From contig DJBN01000049.1 of the NCBI GenBank assembly GCA_002430075.1, forward strand, positions 29,273 through 34,762: a stretch of 5,490 nucleotides of DNA, read 5' to 3'. Positions 1 to 4,818 of this stretch are shown piece after piece (position 1 is the first letter of the stretch; each line of letters begins with the position of its first letter). This DNA comes from Actinobacteria bacterium UBA5975. GTDB lineage: Bacteria > Actinomycetota > Actinomycetes > Nanopelagicales > Nanopelagicaceae. The translations under genes were made by a program, and so were the position numbers. The notes beneath the pieces are model-generated. The model saw only the letters and a list, made by a program, of their open reading frames with translations. It made no database searches and was not told the DNA's origin.

Positions 1-1217
1 TTGGCGCAGGTGGCCTGATGGCACTGACCTTTGTGATCATCGGTGACATTGTTCCTCCTCGCGAACGCGGTCGTTACCAGGGTTACTTCGGAGCGGTGTG
101 GGGCTTGTCATCTGTTGCAGGTCCACTCCTTGGCGGATTCTTCTCTGACCACGCAACAATCTTTGGCATCACTGGGTGGCGTTGGATTTTCTACATCAAC
201 CTTCCATTCGGAATTGCAGCTCTTATCATTACATCAGCGGTGCTCCATATTCCAAAAATTAAGCGTGAACATAAGATCGATTATCTTGGCGCAATACTTC
301 TTGTTAGCGCAGTAACAACAACTCTTCTTGCAGTTTCAATCTATGGCCCCCAAAACGGCTGGTCTGACTCTCGCACAGTTGGATTCCTCGTAATCGGTTT
401 ACTTCTGACTCTTGCCTTCCTTAAGTGGGAATCCAAGGCAGTAGAACCAATCATCCCTCTATCTCTCTTTAAGAATCACACCTTCTCTTTGACATCAATT
501 CTTGGTGCAATCATTGGTGCAGGCATGTTTGGGGCCATAGTGATGTTGCCTCTCTATATGCAGGTTGTTAAGGGATATTCAGCTACAGAAGCGGGACTTA
601 AATTAATTCCACTGATGCTCGGCATCGTTACCACCTCTATCGCAAGCGGTAAGTTGATTACTAAGCACGGTCATTACAAGCGCTATCCAATTATGGGTAC
701 CGCAATTATGTCTCTTGGCATCTTGGCAATGGTTCGACTTAATATCGAGACCCCTTTCTGGGAGCTTTCAATCTATGCAATTATGGTCGGCGCAGGGCTA
801 GGACTATCTATGCAGACAATTGTTATCGCACTGCAAAATGCAGTTGATTTTAAGGATATGGGAGTTGCAACAAGTTCCAATACATTCTTCCGTTCACTCG
901 GTTCCGTATTCGGAACAGCAATCTTCGGAACAATCCTTACCAACCGACTTGGACATTATCTACTCACTTCTGGCTTTGATCCTGCACAAGCCGAGCTCAT
1001 TCAAAGCAATACCGCGGCCATTGGAGCGCTACCTGCCGAAAGCAGAATGACAGCGCTTAGCGCCTTTGTAGATTCTTTCCATGTTGTCTTCCTTGTTGCA
1101 GCTCCAATAGTTGCTCTTGGATTTATTGCAGCTCTCTTCCTTCGCGAAGCTCCACTGCGTACCAATGCGGATTACGCAACAGCGCGCAGCGAAGCTGCTG
1201 GTGAAGCTCTCGGTTAA
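1..1217 (+). CDS. DHA2-family (EmrB/QacA-type) MFS drug exporter, 5' end cut by window edge
   Basis: Proton-driven efflux permease of the inner membrane; the substrate cannot be read from the sequence. The frame is open to the left edge: the codons before the ATG at 18 read GAGGL, so that ATG is internal and the real start lies outside the window. About 404 residues are visible of the roughly 500 usual for DHA2 proteins. What remains starts at the end of helix 4. The cytoplasmic loop [10 protein letters not shown] follows, then helix 5 with antiporter motif C ([12 protein letters not shown]). Next comes the DHA2-typical segment [12 protein letters not shown] at helix 6, and about eight more hydrophobic segments, giving the 14-helix plan. 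The C-terminal tail after the last helix (FLREAPLR) is short and polar. A second MFS gene begins 23 bp downstream with no terminator between, so they are probably cotranscribed. The exporter class is clear; drug specificity is inference. Confidence 0.93.
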   Translation, partial: GAGGLMALTFVIIGDIVPPRERGRYQGYFGAVWGLSSVAGPLLGGFFSDHATIFGITGWRWIFYINLPFGIAALIITSAVLHIPKIKREHKIDYLGAILLVSAVTTTLLAVSIYGPQNGWSDSRTVGFLVIGLLLTLAFLKWESKAVEPIIPLSLFKNHTFSLTSILGAIIGAGMFGAIVMLPLYMQVVKGYSATEAGLKLIPLMLGIVTTSIASGKLITKHGHYKRYPIMGTAIMSLGILAMVRLNIETPFWELSIYAIMVGAGLGLSMQTIVIALQNAVDFKDMGVATSSNTFFRSLGSVFGTAIFGTILTNRLGHYLLTSGFDPAQAELIQSNTAAIGALPAESRMTALSAFVDSFHVVFLVAAPIVALGFIAALFLREAPLRTNADYATARSEAAGEALG

Positions 1218-1220
1218 CCC

Positions 1221-1225
1221 GGGAG
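1221..1225 (+). promoter_or_regulatory. Weak, distant Shine-Dalgarno for the second MFS gene
   Basis: GGGAG lies between the stop of the first transporter and the ATG at 1241. The spacing to the start codon is 15 nt, which is long. An in-frame TAG at 1229-1231 leaves the ATG at 1241 as the first usable start, so translation may be weak or partly coupled to the upstream gene. Confidence 0.35.
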
Positions 1226-1240
1226 CTTTAGAAAATTACA

Positions 1241-2452
1241 ATGAAGAATAAGTTCACAAACCCTTTTGCGGAATTTCCGCGAGAAGTTGGAGTCCTTGTC
1301 TTTGCCTCATTTTTCGTAGCTGTTGGCTTTGGAATCATCTCTCCCACCTTGCCGCTCTTCGCCCGTTCATTTGGCGTCAATAACGCACAGGTTGGGGCAA
1401 TACTTTCAGCCTTTGCCTTCGCGCGGTTTGCCACAGGACTTATCTCAGGAAAGCTTGTCGATCACTTCGGTGAACGGCTTATCTACTCATTTGGAATTGG
1501 ATTTGTCTCAATTACCTCATTTGCCGCAGGTATGGCACAGAGCTATGACCAACTGCTGATCTTCCGCGCAGTGGGTGGTTTTGGCTCATCCATGTTCTCT
1601 GTTGCAGCCGGTTCAATTCTGCTTCGCGCAGTCGATGATAGCCACCGCGCACGTGCACAATCGCTCTATAACGGCTCATTCCTTGTCGGCATGATGGCAG
1701 GGCCAGTTGTTGGCGGAATACTTTCAGGATTTTCACTTCGCGCACCGCTGATTATTTATGGATTTCTTCTCATTGTCGCCAGTTCATCGGGTGCGGTCCT
1801 TCTTCGCAATTCAGTACTTGCCGCAAAACCCATCGCAAAGCAGGGGCGCCAGACAATCACAATTAGAACTGCTCTTGCTCTCAAGCCTTATAGAAGCGCG
1901 CTCATTATCTCTTTCATCTCTTCATGGGTTCTCTTCGGCATGGGCCGTTCAATCTTGCCGCTCTTCTTAGTCGAAGATATCAAGGTAACTCCAAGCTTTA
2001 TGGGTCTTGGCTTCACCATTACAACAATCATTAATGGCGCTTTCCTTCTCAAAGCTGGCAAGCTTTCAGACCTTAAGGGTCGTAAATATTCGGCCATTAT
2101 TGGCACATCTTTCATCGCTTTGTATATCCTCGCGATTGCCTTCACTACTCAACCTTGGATGTTCCTTGCAGCTAGTGTCATTGTTGGCTTTGGTGGAGCA
2201 TTCCTATCGACAACGCCTGCCTCAATTGTTGGCGATGTACTTGAAGGTAAAGGCGGCCAAGTAATCGGTCTCTTCCAAATGGCAGGAGATGCTGGAGCAA
2301 TGGTTGCCCCTCTTGTTCTTGGAGTAATTGCAGATCATCATGGATTTAGACCAGCATTTTTAGCAAGTGCTGCGCTCATGGCAGTTGCAGTATTTGTGGC
2401 AACAAAATTGCCCGAGACGCGGTCTTCGCATCGCGGGCAACTTGCTAAATAG
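1241..2452 (+). CDS. 12-helix MFS transporter (DHA1-like)
   Basis: Complete 403-residue Major Facilitator Superfamily permease of the cytoplasmic membrane, the usual size for a 12-helix member. It has a short polar N-terminus (MKNKFTNPFAEFPRE), then helix 1 from about residue 16. Motif A is at 70-79 (GKLVDHFGER, with D74 and R79) between helices 2 and 3. A motif B-like FRAVGGFG lies at 108-115 (R109) in helix 4. Motif C (GMMAGPVVGG, 150-159) in helix 5 is typical of antiporters. A polar central loop spans about 190-215. A second motif A copy (GKLSDLKGRK, 273-282) marks the C-terminal half. This supports a proton-coupled efflux carrier; the substrate is unknown. It follows the DHA2 exporter by 23 bp and probably shares its mRNA. 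The last 50 bp also encode, on the other strand, the apparent terminator of the convergent BI-1 gene. The ATG at 1241 is the first start after an in-frame stop. Confidence 0.93.
   Translation: MKNKFTNPFAEFPREVGVLVFASFFVAVGFGIISPTLPLFARSFGVNNAQVGAILSAFAFARFATGLISGKLVDHFGERLIYSFGIGFVSITSFAAGMAQSYDQLLIFRAVGGFGSSMFSVAAGSILLRAVDDSHRARAQSLYNGSFLVGMMAGPVVGGILSGFSLRAPLIIYGFLLIVASSSGAVLLRNSVLAAKPIAKQGRQTITIRTALALKPYRSALIISFISSWVLFGMGRSILPLFLVEDIKVTPSFMGLGFTITTIINGAFLLKAGKLSDLKGRKYSAIIGTSFIALYILAIAFTTQPWMFLAASVIVGFGGAFLSTTPASIVGDVLEGKGGQVIGLFQMAGDAGAMVAPLVLGVIADHHGFRPAFLASAALMAVAVFVATKLPETRSSHRGQLAK
2402..2440 (-). terminator. Intrinsic terminator of the BI-1 gene, inside the MFS coding sequence
   Basis: Read on the - strand, 20 nt after the BI-1 stop codon, TTGCCCG (2440-2434) pairs perfectly with CGGGCAA (2414-2408). 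The 19-nt interior can add a small GCG/CGC stem. The hairpin is followed directly by TTTTGTT (2407-2401). GC-rich 7-bp stem plus T-rich tract fits Rho-independent termination of the leftward transcript. On the + strand the same hairpin has no T tract, so it should act in one direction only. The large loop is the weak point. Confidence 0.6.
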
Positions 2453-2460
2453 CTACTTAA

Positions 2461-3207
2461 TTAATCACCACTTCGAAGAATTGAAATCAAGCGCAATACT
2501 TCTAGATAGAGCCAAACAAGTGTGACCATAAGGCCAAATGCACAGCGCCATGATTCCTCTTGTGGAACGCGCGCTGCGACTGCCTTCTCGATCTGATCAA
2601 AGTCCATCACAATAAACATTGATGCAAGAGCGACTCCGCCTACTGAGATCAAGAGTCCAAGGCCTCCACCTGGGAATCCAACGAACATTGAGAAGAGAGC
2701 GAAGACAACATAACCAATAAGCGCACCCATCATGATGCGAGTGAACTTAGGAGTCACGCGAATCTTGCCGCTGCGGTATGCAACGAGCACTCCAAGGAAT
2801 GCACAGAGAGTGCCAATAACAGCCTGTCCAACAATGCCAGCGTATGCATCGTTATAGATACGGCTAATTGTTCCGAGTGCAAGACCCTGAGCTGCTGCAT
2901 AGGCAATAACTAGAGGTGGGCGAACTTTCTTTGAAAAAGAATTTACTATTGCTAAAGCGAAGCCGCCAAGGAAGCCAACCAGTGCAAGGGATGGGCTATT
3001 AGCTCTCCATGCAAAACCTCCGACTGTCACAAGGACAGCAAAGAGGGCTGCGGTTTTAATAACGACATCATCGATAGACATCGGTGCAGATGTTGGTCGG
3101 CTCTCAATCGTATTGAGATCGCGAACGGCGGTGTCGCGTGTACCAATTGCATCTGGATTGATACGAGCAAAACCGCGGCCTGTAAGGACTGGGTTAGAAC
3201 TGCGCAT
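2461..3207 (-). CDS. BI-1/YccA family multi-pass membrane protein (actinobacterial type)
   Basis: A 248-residue membrane protein of the Bax inhibitor-1/YccA superfamily. Characterised bacterial relatives (YetJ of Bacillus) conduct Ca2+ in a pH-dependent way; YccA of E. coli interacts with the FtsH protease. The role here is not known. A polar N-terminal tail of about 45 residues opens with MRSSNPVL. About seven hydrophobic segments follow (roughly 50-68, 72-90, 98-115, 124-144, 158-178, 182-202, 222-243). Conserved blocks are KVRPPLVIAYAAAQG (94-108), SGKIRVTPKFTRIM (146-159), FIVMDFDQIEKA (198-209) and LVWLYLEVLRL (230-240). D204 and E236 stand where the family has its acidic proton-sensing pair; that assignment is inferred from position. 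I chose the ATG at 3207 and not the in-frame ATG at 3276. It has an ideal Shine-Dalgarno 6 nt away, matches the family N-terminus and lies downstream of the likely promoter. The stop is 8 bp from that of the convergent MFS gene. Confidence 0.92.
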   Translation of the reverse strand: MRSSNPVLTGRGFARINPDAIGTRDTAVRDLNTIESRPTSAPMSIDDVVIKTAALFAVLVTVGGFAWRANSPSLALVGFLGGFALAIVNSFSKKVRPPLVIAYAAAQGLALGTISRIYNDAYAGIVGQAVIGTLCAFLGVLVAYRSGKIRVTPKFTRIMMGALIGYVVFALFSMFVGFPGGGLGLLISVGGVALASMFIVMDFDQIEKAVAARVPQEESWRCAFGLMVTLVWLYLEVLRLISILRSGD

Positions 3208-3213
3208 TAATTT

Positions 3214-3219
3214 CTCCTC
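3214..3219 (-). promoter_or_regulatory. Strong Shine-Dalgarno that fixes the BI-1 start
   Basis: GAGGAG on the - strand lies 6 nt upstream of the ATG at 3207. No comparable site serves the upstream in-frame ATG at 3276. This decides the start in favour of the 248-residue form. Confidence 0.85.
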
Positions 3220-3224
3220 ATATA

Positions 3225-3249
3225 CGTGCGGAGAAAAGCTCTCCGTACG
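3225..3249 (-). other. Hairpin in the BI-1 mRNA leader next to the ribosome binding site
   Basis: In the leftward transcript CGTACGGAG (3249-3241) pairs with CTCCGCACG (3233-3225). Eight of nine pairs form, with one A-C mismatch, around the 7-nt loop AGCTTTT. The stem ends 5 nt before the GAGGAG site. If the promoter at 3256-3283 is right, transcription starts near 3249 and this hairpin is the very 5' end of the mRNA. It could protect the 5' end or tune ribosome access. Confidence 0.5.
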
Positions 3250-3255
3250 GTTCTT

Positions 3256-3283
3256 AAAGTACGGCAAAGCCCCCAATTTTCAA
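3256..3283 (-). promoter_or_regulatory. Likely housekeeping promoter of the BI-1 gene
   Basis: On the - strand, TTGAAA (3283-3278) and TACTTT (3261-3256) are separated by 16 bp, an acceptable -35/-10 pair for the primary sigma factor. The start would be near 3249, giving a leader of about 42 nt. The -10 matches TATAAT only at T1, A2 and T6, so this is a by-eye call. A dyad CCGTAC/GTACGG (3243-3248, 3259-3264) overlaps the -10 and the predicted start point. Confidence 0.4.
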
Positions 3284-3328
3284 CTTTTTGGTGAGCGTGA
3301 ATTTTGAGAAATAGTTGTGAGTTGCGCC

Positions 3329-4195
3329 TTACTCGAGTACATCTTGGCGATCTATGCCCTTCCAAACAGTCAGCTGAGGGAATGGGAATTCAATCTCTGC
3401 CTCATCAAAACGTTCCTTAACCAAGAACCGTAACTTTCGCGCCATATCCCACTGCTTGCCAGCTGTCACTCTAGCTACGACTCGAAAATCGATAGAGCTA
3501 TCTGCCAGGCGTTCAATACCTAAAAGCTCAGGCGAATCAATCAAAAATTCCTTAACATCTGATTGCAAAGAATATTCGTGCAAAATCGCCAAAATTGTTT
3601 TCTCGACTACCTTGAGGTCGCTCTTATATGCAACGCTTATATCAAGGACCATCCTTGACCATTCTTGGCTCTTATTGGCAACGCGCTCGATCGAGCCATT
3701 AGGAATATGCCAAAGAGTTCCATCAAGAGAGCGAATTCTCGTGCTTTTTAAAGTAACAGATTCAACAACCCCGATTGCATCCCCCAGATCAACAACATCT
3801 CCCACGCCGTATTGATCCTCAGCTAAATTCGATATTCCGGCAATAAAATCTTTCACTAAATTCTGAGCGCCGAAACCAATTGCCACACCAAATACGCTGG
3901 CTCCAGCTAGCAGGGGTGCCAAATTTACCTTTATAAGGTCTAGAAAAAGGAGAAATGCAAGAACAGTAAAAAATATTGAGACAAGTGAATTTGAAACTGC
4001 CGTCAAAGCATCTGCTCGTTGATTAATTCTTTTATCTAAGTTTGACTCAATTTGCCCAGATTCGCGGATGCGCAGAATTCTCACAATTGTACGATGCATT
4101 AAGAATCTTATTACTCGGATCAAAACCATAAATCCTAGAAAAAGACCAACAATTTTAGCTATCAGAATCCACGTGCTAGCAATTTCTATACTCAC
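3329..4195 (-). CDS. MscS-family small-conductance mechanosensitive ion channel
   Basis: A 288-residue channel subunit of the cytoplasmic membrane, nearly the size of E. coli MscS. Family members open under membrane tension and release solutes on hypo-osmotic shock, as homoheptamers. Hydrophobic helices lie at about 8-32 and 67-88. The pore-lining helix is at about 93-125 (LLAGASVFGVAIGFGAQNLV, then KDFIAGI), rich in the small Gly and Ala residues of the MscS pore. The beta domain begins near 128 (YGVGDVVDLGDAIGVVESVT) and includes the signature segment SLDGTLWHIPNG at about 154-165. The alpha/beta vestibule runs to the end. The start is GTG at 4195, because an in-frame TGA lies two codons upstream. 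It has no convincing Shine-Dalgarno. Either a leaderless message or a leader from the TATAAT at 4270-4275 is possible. The BI-1 gene follows 121 bp downstream on the same strand. I found no terminator between them, but BI-1 seems to have its own promoter. Confidence 0.95.
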   Translation of the reverse strand: MSIEIASTWILIAKIVGLFLGFMVLIRVIRFLMHRTIVRILRIRESGQIESNLDKRINQRADALTAVSNSLVSIFFTVLAFLLFLDLIKVNLAPLLAGASVFGVAIGFGAQNLVKDFIAGISNLAEDQYGVGDVVDLGDAIGVVESVTLKSTRIRSLDGTLWHIPNGSIERVANKSQEWSRMVLDISVAYKSDLKVVEKTILAILHEYSLQSDVKEFLIDSPELLGIERLADSSIDFRVVARVTAGKQWDMARKLRFLVKERFDEAEIEFPFPQLTVWKGIDRQDVLE

Positions 4196-4201
4196 ACATC
4201 A

Positions 4202-4207
4202 ACCATA
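4202..4207 (-). promoter_or_regulatory. Possible -10 for a leaderless mscS transcript
   Basis: TATGGT on the - strand ends 6 nt before the GTG start of mscS. It fits the TANNNT pattern common upstream of leaderless actinobacterial genes, and the gene lacks a clear Shine-Dalgarno. Such hexamers occur often by chance. Confidence 0.25.
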
Positions 4208-4269
4208 CATCGTTTTTACTATTCTCCGGTGCAGTGCGCCTGCTCTCCTTCATTAAATTTGAAATAAAA

Positions 4270-4275
4270 ATTATA
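4270..4275 (-). promoter_or_regulatory. Perfect -10 hexamer upstream of mscS
   Basis: TATAAT on the - strand, 74 nt upstream of the mscS GTG, would give a leader of roughly 65 nt. No good -35 hexamer is visible at 16-18 bp; a TG sits near the extended -10 position but with one extra base. A paired palindrome (4319-4347) lies about 45-75 bp further upstream, where a regulator of this promoter could bind. Confidence 0.4.
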
Positions 4276-4318
4276 AGCACAGGAGCGCTAGAGAACGAAG
4301 ATATAAAGAAGTGCATTA

Positions 4319-4347
4319 TCTGCAGAGAAGAACCATATATCTGCAGA
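4319..4347. repeat. Two identical TCTGCAGA palindromes 21 bp apart
   Basis: The perfect 8-bp palindrome TCTGCAGA occurs at 4319-4326 and 4340-4347. Each is preceded by AT, giving direct repeats ATCTGCAGA exactly 21 bp apart, two helical turns. Because each copy is self-complementary, the two can also pair as an 8-bp stem with a 13-nt loop in RNA. They lie between the 3' end of tRNA-Thr (4386) and the mscS start (4195). Possible roles are an operator for mscS or a processing or 3'-end hairpin of the tRNA transcript. No U tract follows, so a classical terminator is unlikely. Confidence 0.45.
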
Positions 4348-4385
4348 AGAGAGCTACTTTAAAAAATAATCTATAGCGAAAGATC

Positions 4386-4460
4386 TGGAGCCCTCGGTCG
4401 GGATTGAACCGACGATCTGCTCGTTACGAATGAGCCGCTCTACCACTGAGCCACGAGGGC
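4386..4460 (-). tRNA. tRNA-Thr (anticodon CGU), CCA encoded
   Basis: Complete cloverleaf on the - strand. The acceptor stem GCCCTCG/CGAGGGC has seven pairs (4460-4454 with 4396-4390). The D arm is GCTC-AGTGGTA-GAGC. The anticodon loop TTCGTAA carries CGT, reading ACG (Thr). The variable region has 5 nt. The T arm is GTCGG-TTCAATC-CCGAC. The discriminator is T (4389) and the 3' CCA is encoded (4388-4386). The mature part without CCA has 72 nt. One oddity is an A-C mismatch at the loop-closing pair 31-39 of the anticodon stem; the other four pairs are normal. Confidence 0.95.
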
Positions 4461-4480
4461 AAGTTAATAGTTCTTAACTT
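4461..4480. repeat. Perfect inverted repeat abutting the 5' end of tRNA-Thr
   Basis: AAGTTAA (4461-4467) and TTAACTT (4474-4480) form a 7-bp AT-rich inverted repeat with a 6-nt loop, ending directly at the first base of the tRNA. If transcription starts near 4481, as the promoter call suggests, the repeat is the whole 5' leader removed by RNase P. Confidence 0.5.
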
Positions 4481-4487
4481 CAGGGAA

Positions 4488-4516
4488 ATCGTAACCCCGA
4501 TTCTGTTTTACTCCAA
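4488..4516 (-). promoter_or_regulatory. Candidate promoter of tRNA-Thr
   Basis: On the - strand, TTGGAG (4516-4511) and TACGAT (4493-4488) are separated by exactly 17 bp. The predicted start is near 4481, about 20 nt before the mature tRNA. Match quality is moderate. Cotranscription with the upstream UAA tRNA is the alternative. Confidence 0.4.
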
Positions 4517-4571
4517 TGGCCGCAGACAGGTGGAGTGCGAGCTTTGCTCGAGCGCAGATGCTTTGGGCTGA

Positions 4572-4673
4572 GAGATAACGAGGATCAGAGCATCGCCTTC
4601 AAATCCTTCAGGCGGTGTATGAAATGTGTATTAGTTTTGAATTGATACACCTTGAGTTATCGAGGATCAGTGC
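4572..4673. repeat. Imperfect 20-bp direct repeat at 82-nt spacing, with hairpins, between the two tRNAs
   Basis: GAGATAACGAGGATCAGAGC (4572-4591) and GAGTTATCGAGGATCAGTGC (4654-4673) agree at 17 of 20 positions. The segment between them can form CATCGCC/GGCGGTG (4591-4597 with 4611-4617) and GGTGTAT/ATACACC (4614-4620 with 4645-4651). These two stems overlap and cannot both form fully. GATAAC (4574-4579, again at 4691-4696) is the reverse complement of GTTATC (4656-4661), allowing longer-range pairing. There is no open frame with a ribosome site in the 254-nt spacer 4461-4714 and no RNA family I recognise. A small structured RNA or a decayed duplication are both possible. Confidence 0.4.
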
Positions 4674-4714
4674 CATAATTTACGCACGAAGATAACTAAA
4701 TAGCCTGCACAACG

Positions 4715-4787
4715 TGCCCCCAATCGGACTCGAACCGATACTGGAAGGATTTTAAGTCCTCTGTCTCTGCCATTGGACTATGGGGGC
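4715..4787 (-). tRNA. tRNA with anticodon UAA (Leu by codon) but short, class I variable region
   Basis: A 73-nt cloverleaf on the - strand. The acceptor stem GCCCCCA/TGGGGGC is perfect (4787-4781 with 4722-4716). The D stem has three pairs (GTC/GAC) and a loop containing GG. The anticodon stem GAGGA/TCCTT (first pair G-U) closes the loop CTTAAAA, with T33 and anticodon TAA, reading UUA. The variable region is only CCAGT. The T arm is ATCGG-TTCGAGT-CCGAT. The discriminator is A (4715) and no CCA is encoded (CGT follows), so CCA must be added after transcription. Bacterial tRNA-Leu normally has a long variable arm, absent here. The acceptor stem and D arm remind me of actinobacterial tRNA-Glu. 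The gene is intact in form; its amino acid identity is less sure than its anticodon. It lies 31 bp after the glycosylase stop. Confidence 0.85.
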
Positions 4788-4818
4788 CAATAGGTGCCGA
4801 AGTCTACTAGGTGAAAAG

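Noticed and set aside
18..20. ATG as the start of the DHA2 exporter
   Set aside because: The codons upstream (GAGGL) continue a conserved DHA2 helix, and the protein would otherwise lack helices 1-4.
2475..2502. GAAG-A-ATTG / CAAT-A-CTTC hairpin as a + strand terminator for the MFS operon
   Set aside because: The stem is AT-rich with a mismatch, lies in the BI-1 coding region and is followed by TAGATAG, not a T tract.
3208..3276. N-terminal extension of the BI-1 protein by 23 residues from the ATG at 3276
   Set aside because: The extension covers the predicted promoter and leader, has no Shine-Dalgarno and does not resemble the family. The ATG at 3207 has an ideal ribosome site.
3456..3815. 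119-codon open frame on the + strand
   Set aside because: It is wholly antisense to the clear mscS coding sequence, has no recognisable domain and looks like a shadow frame.
3329..4195. A joint mscS-BI-1 stress operon
   Set aside because: They share strand and theme, but the 121-bp gap contains a plausible promoter for BI-1, so operon structure is not supported by sequence alone.
4510..4550. ACTCCA/TGGAGT and CGAGC-TTT-GCTCG hairpins as terminators between the tRNAs
   Set aside because: Neither is followed by a T tract on either strand. They may simply add to the spacer structure, and the first overlaps the tRNA-Thr promoter candidate.
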